Source of the DNA: Paramecium sonneborni
Taxonomy: Eukaryota; Ciliophora; Oligohymenophorea; Peniculida; Parameciidae
NCBI GenBank assembly: GCA_905182985.1
Contig: CAJJDN010000070.1
Location: forward strand, 77,673-141,672
Length of the DNA stretch: 64,000 bases
Direction of reading: 5' to 3'
Position 1 is the stretch's first letter. Each line of letters begins with the position of its first letter. Position numbers and translations under genes: made by a program. The notes below the pieces were generated by a model. That model worked only from the letters and a program-made list of their open reading frames with translations, ran no database searches and was not told the origin of the DNA. Positions 24,126-35,904 of the stretch are shown one piece after another.

Positions 24126-24553
24126 ATGAATTACGAGACCCCTCATACTCAAAAAATGTTTACCCTGTTTTAATCTCCTGCATAAGTAGATCTCTCTTAC
24201 TACCTTTCCATAGATGCAAAGTCCTTATTAATAGCTATTTCTATTACAAAATAGAGTTCCTGTAGATAACCAACCATAATAGCCAATCTAAAAAATTAAG
24301 AAATAACTTTCTATTCCTAAACCTCCTACCCAAGTTAAAAATAAACTACCTTCAAAAATTAATTATTAAGGATCTCAAAAAACTATCCTTAAAAATTAAT
24401 CTCCCATTCAAACTTATCATACCATGATTGATCTTATCAGATAAAATTAGGATTTAAAAAACGAATTACTTGAAATTGAAAAAGATATACAAAATTATAA
24501 AGTATATATTAATATTCATTTAGAGTCTGATAGATATTCGAATCAAGAAATGA
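24126..24553 (+). CDS. Small Gln/Lys-rich protein with C-terminal coiled coil
   Basis: Two introns (24186-24213, 28 nt; 24502-24523, 22 nt) give 125 residues ending IDIRIKK. The N-terminal region is Gln/Pro/Lys-rich; the last ~35 residues (MIDLIRQNQDLKNELLEIEK) form a coiled coil. If the second intron is not spliced the frame runs ~450 nt further through AT-rich noise, which I consider less likely. No family is recognised. It starts 14 bp after the uL11m stop. Confidence 0.6.
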
Positions 24554-26024
24554 TTTTATTTATATTATATATGCCTAATTAATAAAATCTAAAATCTATT
24601 CAAATATCAATTACTTCACCAAAAAGCTTACAATTCAAAAATAAATATTATAACAATCTAAATCAGAAATCATAAACCAAAAATCAATCAAAGTATTAGG
24701 TTCATTCATTCATTCAGATCATTTAAAATAATAAATAAACAGAAAAACTTTTTATTAAATATCTTTTATCTGTTTATATTTATCAGACCAAGTAATTCAC
24801 TCCAAATTGTATTATTTTCCATCTTATAAGTCAAAGGAGAGATGTTTTACAAACTAATTAAAGTTCATCATCTCCAATCATTTAAATATTTTATTTCATA
24901 TATATGTAATTGATAAAATAGGTTTAACATAGTAATATATTTTAAACTCTTTTTCTTAAATATATTATTTTAAAATCAGAAAATGAATAATTCTATTGTT
25001 TATACTTTTGAATAAACTTTAATTTTCAAATTAAAATTCTTTAAACATTAAATTACTAAATGACACAATCTTGGAGTATCACAATTATATCATTCAGATT
25101 ATTTAAACATGAAAAATCAATTAATTGATATTTTCATTATTCATAAAAATTTGATTTTTTTTTTAATTAGAGTAAGATATGGTAATAAATTATTTATGAA
25201 CAAATAGTATTTAAAATATTTTACCATTTTTAAATATGAATTTGGATATGTTGCCTTTTCAAGATTTAATCTGAAACAGGAATAACATTTTTTAAGTTAT
25301 TATGAAATGACATAAATTTAAAACAGAGATCAATCTAATTATTTGTATTTGAATATGAATATTTAAAAAGTGATAAAGTTTGATAATATGATTAATTTCA
25401 TTAGAAATGATATCCTTTCAAAGTTATCTGCTTTCTTATAACTTAAAGGGGTTTTCATTTTTAGAATCTTTTTTTTTCAAATAATAAAAAATCTTTTTAT
25501 TTATTCAAGACAAGAATTTCACCTCTTAAATATTAATAAATAAACTCTTGGATTTTTTTAAGCTAATTTAATTGATCAATTGGCTTACTCTTCGAATATC
25601 TAAAAATTATAAACGATGATTTAAACATGCATTTTCAAATTTCTCAAATAACAAATTTTTTTAGCATTTGAATCTCTAATTTAATTCTTATTTGAACTAT
25701 TTATATTTCTACCAAAGATATTTTTATCAATATGGATTTTTTAATGATCCATTATTTTCAGTTTAATTTGTATTTCCAGATCCTAATCATTATTTGCCAT
25801 TACAAATCTCTTAAAATAGCAACTTTATTTATTTCTATTTATATTCTAAGATGAAAGAATACAATCAAAGTATAATTGTTAATTTTCTATCAAAAAACTC
25901 TTATGATCTGCAAAATAAATCTAAGTTTCAATTTTAAAAAGAATAGATGGTCTAAACTTACAAAGTTACTTTAATTTCAATTTTTATATAAATTCAAAAT
26001 AATTATAATTAGGGACTGTTAATT
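24554..26024. other. 1.5-kb gene-poor stretch
   Basis: The largest gap without a supported gene. TGA is frequent in all frames and no family-like peptide was found on either strand. It lies between the 3' ends of convergent genes, where long non-coding sequence is unusual for such a dense genome. It could hold a decayed gene, an RNA gene or an undetected multi-exon gene. Confidence 0.45.
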
Positions 26025-26790
26025 TCATGACTTAAATATTATAATAATTTTTTCAACAAATCCAACTAACCATTGTATTATTTTATTTTCTTCATTCACC
26101 CAATTTTCATTAACTTCATATTGTAACTATAATCCAGAATTCATATTAGCCTTTATATTAATACTTTTTATACCAATTATAAGACATATTCTAAATCATC
26201 TTCTATATTTGTTTTTATCAGGGCTAAGTTCATTAACATTTTATGTTATTCTTTTTAATCAATCATTTTAAAAACTATTTCCCTTGCTAGAACCTAAGAA
26301 TCCTTATCGTATTACTCCAAATACGATTTCAAAATCAATATAAAGGACACTTAAAACTCTTTGTCTAAGTACTTATAGATTTTATTCATATCTTCTATTA
26401 TTAAATCATTATCAGCATTTTCTAATTCAATTTAAATATTTTCAGTATTATTATCAATTAAAAGGTATAGTTTCTTTTCTTCATAATTACAATGCTTTTT
26501 CAAATCTTTTAGTTTTTACTTTTTTCTCATTAAACAGTATTTATTACCTTAAGTTTTCTTGTTTCTTCACTTTTCTTTGTTTTTGTTGTTTCTTCTATTG
26601 CACTGCTCTTCTATCCAGTCTTATATCTTAATGCTAAACTTCCTTTTTCACAAATTAAAGTTAACATATGCAAAGCACGATATGCATTAAACCACTGTCT
26701 TTTATCTATCTCTTAGGTTCCCTCGTTATTTTCTTTCTTCTTTTTTGGTCTACCCTAAAATAAATTGAAGACAAATTACAACTTTTCCAT
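26025..26790 (-). CDS. GRP (AT-hook-like) protein, member of a divergent pair
   Basis: About 237 residues with introns of 29 nt near 26520-26548 and 23 nt near 26157-26179. An 18-nt intron just before the GRP motif is possible. The N-terminus has GRPKKKKEN, an AT-hook-like core, then RQWFNAYRALHMLTLICEKGS, a basic helix (KSEETRKLKQKLKDLKKHC) and helical segments. The gene 222 bp away on the other strand has the same order of elements (RGRPPKPP, then WF...). The two look like paralogues. A DNA-binding role is an inference from the motif alone. Confidence 0.55.
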
Positions 26791-27011
26791 AGTTCTAATC
26801 ATCAATCAATTTGTTCTGTTTTTATTTTTTTATTTTTAAACTTCCTTTTCCCATTTATTTAATTAAATATATATATATATAATAAATATATTCTGAATCT
26901 ATACAATTATTTTGTTTTTTATAATATTCTCTATTTAATTCGTAAGTCTATCTGATTTATATGCTTTGAAATTTATTTGACAACTATAATATTTATTTAA
27001 TTATATTTGTT

Positions 27012-27971
27012 ATGGGTAAATAACCCTAACCCAAAAATTTTTAAGTCCAAAATAATGAAAATTATAGTATTACAAAAAAGAAGTTTAGAGGACGGCCTCC
27101 TAAACCTCCATAGACTAAAGAGCCTTATTAAGATTAAAAGATTTGTTGGTTTTCAGCAGATGAATCAAGAAAGATAATAGAAATTTTAGGAACTAAATGT
27201 TAAATTTTGTATAAATGTTTAAGTGGAAAATCTGCAAATAATTTCAAGAATAAAATATGGTCATCGGCAAATAATTAAATATCGTTTAATGATTTTAAAT
27301 CCTTCCGACAAGAATTTGCAAAATAAATGACTGTAATAAAATGTCATCTCAATTATTTTAGGAGCTTCAGAACAAATTATTAATAAAACTTTAAGAATAT
27401 TTTTAAATTGAATTAGTTGATGGAGATAAATAAATGGATTATTTTTTTTTTTAAAATAATACTAAAAAAGAACTAAATGATACTACAACTTCGAATCAAT
27501 CAAATACATTTCTAGATTTATTACTACCTTATATTCATATAGATTTTATATGTACATTACAAGAATTGATATAAATTTATAATCAACCTTAAAATTTAGA
27601 TTGTTAATAATAAATTTCGTAAAATAGAGATCTTTATAACATTTCTAAAGATTCTAAACATAAGCATTTAGGTTGTTGGGCTTTCATTTGTGCTTGGGGA
27701 AAAGATGCTAAAGATCATATAAAAAAATTATAAAAAATAGGTAAATTTAAATTATATAAATTTAGATGACATTCCTGAAAATTAATAACCTGATTAACCT
27801 ATATCATTAATAGAATTAAAAGAATAATCTGAAAAGATTTTGGAAAAAAAAGAAAAAGAAATAAATATTAATATAGAAAATTTGATTCAAGCGTATCAAT
27901 AGGAATTAGAAAAAGAAATAGATGATTTAGTAGATTAATTTAGATAAGGATTAGGAAGATAAACTAATTGA
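27012..27971 (+). CDS. RGRPPKPP (AT-hook-like) protein, partner of the divergent pair
   Basis: Introns at ~27329-27357 (29 nt) and ~27741-27765 (25 nt); 301 residues. The N-terminus has KKKFRGRPPKPPQTKE, an AT-hook-type motif, then ICWFSADESRKIIEILGTKC, SGKSANNFKNKIW and a helical C-terminus ending in a Glu/Lys coiled coil. The layout parallels the 26025-26790 gene. The family is not otherwise recognised. The start context includes GGGTAAATAACCCTAACCC, which is coding here and not telomeric. Confidence 0.65.
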
Positions 27972-28125
27972 TTTATTAAAATAATACAAAAGAAAATTTA
28001 TTATCAAAACTAGTAAAACATATATTTCAACAGAATCTAATAATTTAAAATATTCAATTATCTTAACCTAATAAATCTTTAATAAAAACATAGATTTGAT
28101 ATAAAATTTTATATAATGCGGATCG

Positions 28126-28755
28126 TCATTTATATTATAATTCAATATTATTGTTATTACTAAAATTAACATACTAGGTTTAATCTTAATTAGTTTGTTG
28201 ATGATTTTAGCCATCAATTAAAGCTCCAGTTGATGGTGATACAAACAAGAATGAATGTAGAAATGATATAAGGAAACTAATTTTATATTATATTCTTACC
28301 CAACCCCTATATAAGTAAATATGGAATCTCCACAAAACATATACAAAACAAGAACATTCACTAAAAAATATTAATAATTATAAATATTACCTAAAAACAA
28401 TAGAACCTTTTTTTTATCTGATGTTAGGATTCCGAAATTTGGAATATAATCTAGAAAATCATCATTTTTTAAAACAGTGTACCAACTAAGTATAAAAAAT
28501 AGAATTTTTACAAGGCAATGCTTAATCCTACACTTATTAAAAATACTAAATTTGTTAATCCTCCTAAAATAACTATAGCAATTGTAAATTAACTATAAGT
28601 AGCTCCAAATTTTGAGAAATTCTCAGATAACCTAGTCATTATTTCATCACTTTTTGGAAGGGCATAACTTGTAGTATCAAAGACCTTTTTATCTCTACAA
28701 TTTTAATCTAAAATTACATTTAAGGTTTTTAAAGGACCTAATTTACTTAATTCAT
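28126..28755 (-). CDS. PRA1 (prenylated Rab acceptor) family protein
   Basis: Four introns (28695-28717, 28486-28511, 28361-28390, 28277-28299) leave 528 nt, 175 residues. The core reads LPKSDEIMTRLSENFSKFGATYSQFTIAIVILGGLTNLVFLISVGLSIA, matching the PRA1 signature (R-x-NFxxFxxNY followed by LTNP-type helices). Then come a hydrophilic loop, a second hydrophobic pair (VNVLVLYMFCGDSIFTYIGVGF) and HSFLFVSPS. PRA1 proteins sit in ER/Golgi membranes and bind prenylated Rab GTPases. The start needs the first intron; without it no ATG is in frame. Confidence 0.85.
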
Positions 28756-28807
28756 AATAATTATTATTTAATAATTAAAAATATAATAAATTGTGATATT
28801 TGATAAT

Positions 28808-29566
28808 TCACTAATTATTTTTAAGCCTATTCTGATCAACTTTTTTTCTAATGTTATCAAATTCAGTAATATTATAATTTTTATTTTTCTTTTAATCTAT
28901 ATTTCTCTATTCAATAAAATCATCTAATTCATCTAAATTTATGGATATCTATGAATTTAATTTATTTTAATACTTCATCATCATCATCATTCATAATGTT
29001 ATTGAATTCAGTTACTATGATGCATTATTTGATTTATTTTTCATTAAGCTATAATTTTTCTGATGAAAGTACCGTTTATAATTAATCATTAGATATTTTT
29101 CCAAATAATTCCTCATAATATAGATAAATATCTTTCTTAATTTTTTTTAAACAAGATTTAAGTGGTAATTTTTACACTTTAGATGAATCATTTAAATCTT
29201 ATGAATTAATCAAATTATTTCCAGTCATTTATTTCAATCTTTCATCTTATAATTTTTTCCATTCTATAATGCTATAATATTACTAATTTTCATCTAATTC
29301 ATAGAAATCTTGAGTGTCCTCATCTGATGATATTAATTCTTCTTTTTCCTCTCCTCTTATTTATTGATATATTTTTCTATTCTAATGTCTACTTTATTTT
29401 TTCTTTAAATATTCAAAAGGAGACTTTTTTATCGTATGAATAACATTTCTATCAAAGCAAAAAGAGACATTTTTGACCTTCTAATCTTCTTGGCTTTGCT
29501 TTCTCAAATTGTCTTGTACTCAAAATATCTACAGTCTACCTAATAAGGGAAACTCTAAAACATCAT
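28808..29566 (-). CDS. Acidic coiled-coil protein, unrecognised
   Basis: Introns at 29513-29532 (20 nt) and 28949-28973 (25 nt); 237 residues. The protein is hydrophilic and Asp/Glu/Gln/Lys-rich, with KDIYLYYEELFGKISNDQLQTVLSS in the middle and an EFNNIMNDDDDE acidic run. No family is recognised. Its first exon lies inside assembly duplication B; the intact copy is this one. It ends 52 bp before the PRA1 start on the same strand. Confidence 0.6.
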
Positions 29567-30616
29567 AATATTTTCAAAATATTAAATATTTAAGAATATT
29601 TATATCTGAAATAAATGAAAAACTCAGTTTTGAAAGTGTTTATATAATTACTCCTGATATATCAATTATTCTATTTAAAATCCAGCTCCTGAGTATTTTT
29701 TACCCAAAATTTATTTTAAATCTTTATACATCTACAGAATAATTGAAACATATTTTTACTTCTTAAGAACTTTATTTTTTCTCAATTGCACTTAATATTT
29801 TATTGTAAGCGATATTAAATAAATCTTAAGGGATTTATTATAAGATACTCTTTTTTAGGTTTTCTATCATGGATATTTTTGGCTTAAATTTTTCATCAGT
29901 CTTATAAAAGCTGGAAGAATATGAAGATGATTCAGGTTCTTCTTAGATTTCTAAAGTATTGAAGAAATTGATGATTTACCTGCTAAAGTTTCATTACCAC
30001 TTTTTGCTTTTGCTAATTCATTTTTATATACTTCTACAACACTCTATAAATCTTAATCAGATTATCTTTAAGTTAATCTTGTACCATCCATTTCATCACC
30101 TAAAATTTCTTCATTAATAACAGTTTCATTTTAAAAGTCATTATCTGAATCATAATCTTCAAAATCATCATAGTATTCAAAATCTTCTGGATATTCATCA
30201 TTTTAATTATCCATTGTTTAATTTTAAGAAGAAGATTTTTCTTTCTTTTATGCTTATTTTTATTTTAAACTTAATAAACTTCTTTTCATAACTTCTTCAT
30301 CAATTTATTTAAATTTAGAAGATGATTATAAACTTTAATCAGAATAAGTATTCTAAAACTACTATTGTTGTTTAGTTTATAATTATTATTATTATTATTA
30401 TTAACCTGAACTTTTGATTTCAATTTGTTACTATTATTAATTTTAATAAAATTATTATTGAGTAGATGTTTATTATATTTCTAATTATTTCTATTAATAA
30501 AATTGTGATTGTGTTCCATAAAGATTTTGTATTTTTCTTAATTCAGCCTATTTTTAATTTTGTTAACTAATATTTTAAGTAGCTTTTGATAGCATTTCAA
30601 TTTTTTATAAAGTTTC
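29519..30616. repeat. Direct duplication B, copy 1 (assembly artefact)
   Basis: 1098 bp that reappear, apparently identical by eye, at 30618-31715 with a single N (30617) between. Copy 1 holds the first exon of the 28808-29566 gene and the 3' third of the NEK kinase gene. Best explained as unmerged contig ends. Confidence 0.9.
29624..30616 (-). pseudogene. Truncated duplicate of the NEK kinase 3' end (artefact)
   Basis: It repeats the Q-rich linker and C-terminal domain of the NEK kinase (30723-31715) and stops at the N. Not a separate gene. Confidence 0.85.
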
Positions 30617-30617
30617 N

Positions 30618-31715
30618 CTCAAAATATCTACAGTCTACCTAATAAGGGAAACTCTAAAACATCATAATATTTTCAAAATATTAAATATTTAAGAATATTT
30701 ATATCTGAAATAAATGAAAAACTCAGTTTTGAAAGTGTTTATATAATTACTCCTGATATATCAATTATTCTATTTAAAATCCAGCTCCTGAGTATTTTTT
30801 ACCCAAAATTTATTTTAAATCTTTATACATCTACAGAATAATTGAAACATATTTTTACTTCTTAAGAACTTTATTTTTTCTCAATTGCACTTAATATTTT
30901 ATTGTAAGCGATATTAAATAAATCTTAAGGGATTTATTATAAGATACTCTTTTTTAGGTTTTCTATCATGGATATTTTTGGCTTAAATTTTTCATCAGTC
31001 TTATAAAAGCTGGAAGAATATGAAGATGATTCAGGTTCTTCTTAGATTTCTAAAGTATTGAAGAAATTGATGATTTACCTGCTAAAGTTTCATTACCACT
31101 TTTTGCTTTTGCTAATTCATTTTTATATACTTCTACAACACTCTATAAATCTTAATCAGATTATCTTTAAGTTAATCTTGTACCATCCATTTCATCACCT
31201 AAAATTTCTTCATTAATAACAGTTTCATTTTAAAAGTCATTATCTGAATCATAATCTTCAAAATCATCATAGTATTCAAAATCTTCTGGATATTCATCAT
31301 TTTAATTATCCATTGTTTAATTTTAAGAAGAAGATTTTTCTTTCTTTTATGCTTATTTTTATTTTAAACTTAATAAACTTCTTTTCATAACTTCTTCATC
31401 AATTTATTTAAATTTAGAAGATGATTATAAACTTTAATCAGAATAAGTATTCTAAAACTACTATTGTTGTTTAGTTTATAATTATTATTATTATTATTAT
31501 TAACCTGAACTTTTGATTTCAATTTGTTACTATTATTAATTTTAATAAAATTATTATTGAGTAGATGTTTATTATATTTCTAATTATTTCTATTAATAAA
31601 ATTGTGATTGTGTTCCATAAAGATTTTGTATTTTTCTTAATTCAGCCTATTTTTAATTTTGTTAACTAATATTTTAAGTAGCTTTTGATAGCATTTCAAT
31701 TTTTTATAAAGTTTC
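30618..31715. repeat. Direct duplication B, copy 2 (assembly artefact)
   Basis: Second copy of 29519-30616, offset 1099. It continues seamlessly into the rest of the NEK gene. Its left end also duplicates the first exon of the neighbouring gene at 30618-30665, where that gene is cut off by the N. Confidence 0.9.
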
Positions 31716-33010
31716 TTATTCTTTTTTTTATTTTAAAAGAGATTTAGGAGAAATTTATTTAGGTTAATCTAGAAATTAAGATGCTTAACTAATAATAGTT
31801 TCACCAATTGTATATTTACTGGCATTATCAATCTACTCTATTAATTTTTAATTGTCTTACTTTTATTTAATGATTGAGAGATGACAGTTTAATTATGAAT
31901 TTCATCTTCTTTTTCTTTATAAATTTCATCTTTAATAGAATGTTGATAAGATTCTTAATCTTGTTTTGTTTAATTAATTTAATTAATTTAGATTTAATGT
32001 TAATTATGTGCTTAGATTTCATGTTATTTAATTTTTTTAACTCCAACAACAGAACAAAAGTTTTATTTTCCTCCACTTCTAATGAAATCTTACATAACAG
32101 ATTAAATAAAAGGCATATTGATAATTTCAGCAACTAGAGGACGAGATTGAACTTATTTAGTAAGAAGTCTATGTATTAATTATTAAAGATCTTTAGAATA
32201 ATGAGGTGGTAATGTTTCAGTTTATCCATTTAAAATTTTAGTAACGAGACTTAAAATATTTTTAGCATCAAAAGCATGTTTAAATGTACATAATTCATGT
32301 AAAACACATCCAAGAGCCCAAACATCAGATTTAAAAGTATAAGGTTTACTTTCACATACTTCTGGACTATTATCAGAAATATATAAATACCTCATATAAT
32401 AAGGTGTACCAGCAACAGTTGATGCTTAATCTAGAGTACTTTCTAAAACTTTGGAAACTCCAAAATCACCAAGTTTGACTTAGTATATTAATACAAAATT
32501 ATACCTGTTCCATTTGATGTTAAAAATATATTACTTGTTTTAATATCTCTATGTAAGATCTTTTTTGAATGGATGAATTATAAAGCAAATAATTATTGAA
32601 TAAACCAATTTAAAATCATCTTCTCAGGAAAGTATTAAATTTATTTACCTTACTTTCTTTTTTTTATATGATATTATAAGTCTCCTTCTATAATGTTTAT
32701 AGAATTAATATAATACCTTCGCAATATTCCATTAAAATAATTAATTAACTACTATCCTCAAAACTTCCCATATATTACACTATGTTTGGATGATCTAAAC
32801 TTTTTAATAATTCTGCTTCTCTTAAGGCACTTATTTTTTCTTTCTCTGAAAGTTTACCTAAATGAACTTTTTTAGCCACTGATAATTGTCCAGTCTTTTT
32901 ATTCTTGACTAAATATGCAGATCCTATATATAATCGAATATCTTTATACCATAACTTCCACTTCCTATAGTCTCTAATTCTTCATAGAGATCTTAATATT
33001 TCAAAGACAT
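30723..33010 (-). CDS. NIMA-related (NEK) protein kinase
   Basis: Seven introns (32924-32949, 32688-32716, 32479-32504, 32367-32390, 31838-31860, 31050-31078, 30831-30858) leave 2103 nt, 700 residues. The kinase domain starts GSGSYGSAYLV (16-26), with VAKK (K38), LHRDIKTSN (D137), GDFG (155-157) and GTPYYMSPE, so it is complete. [10 protein letters not shown] and YMSPE are typical of NEKs. A Gln-rich linker with an acidic patch follows, then [19 protein letters not shown], a C-terminal element seen in NEK1-like proteins. NEKs regulate cilia and cell cycle; this family is expanded in ciliates. Confidence 0.9.
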
Positions 33011-33235
33011 ATAAATAAATATTAATATAAATTATAATTGAGACATCATAAAATTTTTTATTGAGAATTTATTATTTTGTTCATTTTTATTATTCCATCC
33101 TAAAATCCTTATCCACTTTTAGCATTACATTTTTGTAAATTACATCTGTAACAACCTATTAGAGATCAGCTTCTTATAAAAAACCAATTTATATTCAAAC
33201 AATTATCACAATCAATTTTATTGAAATAAATTAAA

Positions 33236-33544
33236 ATGACTATGTATCTCTTCTTTTTATTAAATTTATATGTTATTTATCACTTAAATCAATTAAAACA
33301 TTAAATCATTCAGATTATTATAATAATGATTCCATTATTATTTAAATTGAAATCATCCCCAATATTAATTACTAGAAAATTACCTTCTATTAAATATCAG
33401 GTTTCTACAATGGTACCTCATTTTTTATTTATCAATCCGATAATTGATTAGGTGTCTTAGAATTAGGCATTTTTTAGATATTGCAAAATTGTTGATGATC
33501 TTATATAAAAGAAATAAATATATTATAATTATTTATCAATATGA
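33236..33544 (+). CDS. Small hydrophobic ORF abutting the Kelch gene stop; frame uncertain
   Basis: 102 codons from the ATG at 33236 to TGA 33542-33544, starting with a hydrophobic MTMYLFFLLNLYVIYH that could be a signal or anchor. Its stop exactly abuts the stop of the convergent Kelch gene, as in the pair at 4392-4397. However, a second frame in the same stretch reads more naturally (IIPNINYQKITFYQISGFYN), so the gene may be spliced differently. No family is recognised. Confidence 0.35.
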
Positions 33545-35349
33545 TCATTAACTTAAAAATAAAGGATTATTTTTAGAGTTTCTTGTTTTTTCTTTCAACA
33601 ATTTGTAATCTTAAATTAATTATGAATTATTTCCAATAGGAAGTGGCATATAAGTTTTAAGATGTTGAGTACTAAGTCTTGTAGTATTGTCAAAAGCTCT
33701 TTTAGAATCAATAATATCTCTTTCTTATGTTTCATGAAAGAATTCAGTTTTAAATAATCTTAAATTAGCATTAGTTAATAATTCAGTGCTAGTAATAGAT
33801 AATTAATTATTAATTTTATTCTCTTTAATCATTTTTGTAACTCTATTTTAATCTAATTCAATTAATTATATATCAGCATTTGCATAAACATTTTAAGTGT
33901 ATCCTCCGAAAATGAGTATTTTAGAATCAATAGAAATACTGCAATGACTGCATTTACCATATTTTAAAGATCCAATCTATTATATCATAATCCAATTAAG
34001 TTATTACAATTATAAAACAAATAAATCATTAAGAATATTTCCTTCTTTTGAATCATTTCTACCTCCATATACAATTAAGGCATTAAATTAATGATAATAA
34101 TTCATACTATGAGAATATCTAGCAATAGGAGGTTAACCTTTAGTTTTAACTTTAATGATTCTTATAGGTTTGAATCCAAATTAAATAACTCTTAAATCAT
34201 TTGATGCTTCTCCATTTTGAATTCTACCTCCATAAATATAAATTCCTTCACAATTGACTTATGGATATCTTCCTTTTTTTTTATTGCATTCATAACTAAA
34301 ATAAGGATTTTCCATTTTAACTTCTCCACCAAATAAAGCTACAGAAGCTGAATCTGAAACTCCATCTTAGAATTAATTTTCTACTTATAAGACTGACCTA
34401 TAATTATATTTATATAAAAATAGTACCATTTATTCATTTCCAAATTCAATGCACATACATCATTTAATATTTTACCATATGAATTAATACCTCCATAAAT
34501 AACAAAGTACTTTCCTATGCACTATGCTATATGATTTCTTCTTCCTTCTATTAAATCTCCTGTACTTCTTATTAAAGTCCATGTTTTATCTAAAGGATTA
34601 AATATTCTCACATCTCCATAACATTCTCTCATCTTCATTGCATTATTATATTTCTTCTCTCCTCCATATATTATTATTTATTATTTATAAAATGTGGCTG
34701 TATGTCCAAATCTACCTTCTAAAGGTGCTTCACCCAATCCTATTCCTATATCCTTCCAAACCCAAGTCTAAGTATTCAACTATATCATATTTTTAAATAA
34801 ATCATTCCCTATTCCTCCATACATATATGCCTTATTCAATGATGCTATATATGTAACTGTACATCCTTCTCTTATTGGCGGTTTCCATTCACTTATTTAG
34901 ATATTAAACCAAAACACTTTTATTACATTCGAACTGTCAAATGGTCTTTCATTATTCTCTATCTATTCCTCTTCTTCTTCCTCTTACTATATAGTTTTTA
35001 CCTTCAATTTCACTTTCTTCACTTTCTACAACTATTCCAACTCTTCTTTTCTTTAAAATAATTCAGTAACTTCATTCACAGTACTGCTCCATTTTTTATT
35101 AAGAGAACTTTTAAATGTATTTGCTTAAACATAATTAAACTTCAATCTATTTTTTAGACTTGATTCATTTTGATTTAATTTATCTACTTTGTTTATCCAA
35201 CTTGAATTTGTTTTCATCATCTCTGTAAATGTTTTAAATCCAACATCTTCACCTTGTTATTGCAAAAAGATCAATTTACAATCCCCTTTTGAAATATAAT
35301 CATCTATTGCCAATGTTTATTAATGTCTTAAAATTCCTGGTGATTTCAT
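33545..35349 (-). CDS. Kelch-repeat protein
   Basis: One 29-nt intron near 34407-34435; 591 residues. Start: an ATG at 35349 gives MKSPGILRHQQ and an unbroken frame; a pair of ATGs at 35220 is a weaker alternative. After a ~165-residue N-terminal region with a short coiled coil come at least five Kelch blades, seen as YMYGGIGND, IIIYGGEKK, FVIYGGINSYG, VALFGGE, IYIYGGRIQNG, LIVYGGRND and ILIFGGYT. Kelch propellers bind partners, often as cytoskeletal or E3-ligase adaptors. No BTB or other domain is visible, so the role is open. Confidence 0.85.
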
Positions 35350-35636
35350 TTATATTAATTTCTCTGTTCTACTCAATCTCATATTATCTGTCCTCATATG
35401 ATGTGTACCTATATACTTTCTTTATTTTATATCTTCCAATTTCTATTACTAAGTTTAGATCCAACGACGTTTTCTTTCTTAATCCATAAATTTATTAATC
35501 CATTAATTATATAATATAATGTATCATACTTCAAAATATTAATATTATTATAAATCTTTTTCTTATATCTTAAGATATTTTCTATTCTCTAAAACATTTT
35601 AAAATTATTCATCTATTCATCTATTCAGCTTTTTAA

Positions 35637-35867
35637 TCATTTCAACTTAACTGATTCTTCGTCATCTAATATAGAATTTAATAAACTTTAATTCATTTTC
35701 AATACTATGATAAATTATATTTCATCTATAATCTATTATTTCATAATATTAACAATTCTTAGATTAATATAAAATGTATATACTTTATCAATTTTATCAT
35801 TTTAATTTATTTTTATATAACCTATCAGTTATTAAACAATATCTCTCACTTCAAATTTATGAAGCAT
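35637..35867 (-). CDS. Small helical protein, unrecognised
   Basis: 76 residues, MLHKFEVRDIVQQLIGYIK through a hydrophobic helix to LNSILDDEESVKLK. It starts 37 bp from the divergent F-box gene. The sequence looks coding, but an intron near GTATATACATTTT may alter the frame. Medium-low confidence. The 287 bp between it and the Kelch start hold nothing recognisable. Confidence 0.4.
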
Positions 35868-35904
35868 AAGAATTAATATACCTCCAAAAATATATAATTA
35901 AATT

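Noticed and set aside
27012..27030. GGGTAAATAACCCTAACCC resembles telomeric C4A2/C3A3-type repeats
   Set aside because: A single imperfect occurrence inside the start of a coding frame, mid-scaffold; not a telomere.
31867..32137. Overlapping plus and minus ORFs of ~88 codons
   Set aside because: Both are shadows of the NEK kinase exon in its Gln/Asn-rich linker region.
35289..35489. 66-codon hydrophobic plus ORF
   Set aside because: Antisense to the Kelch gene start and its upstream region; the Kelch frame is coherent through 35349.
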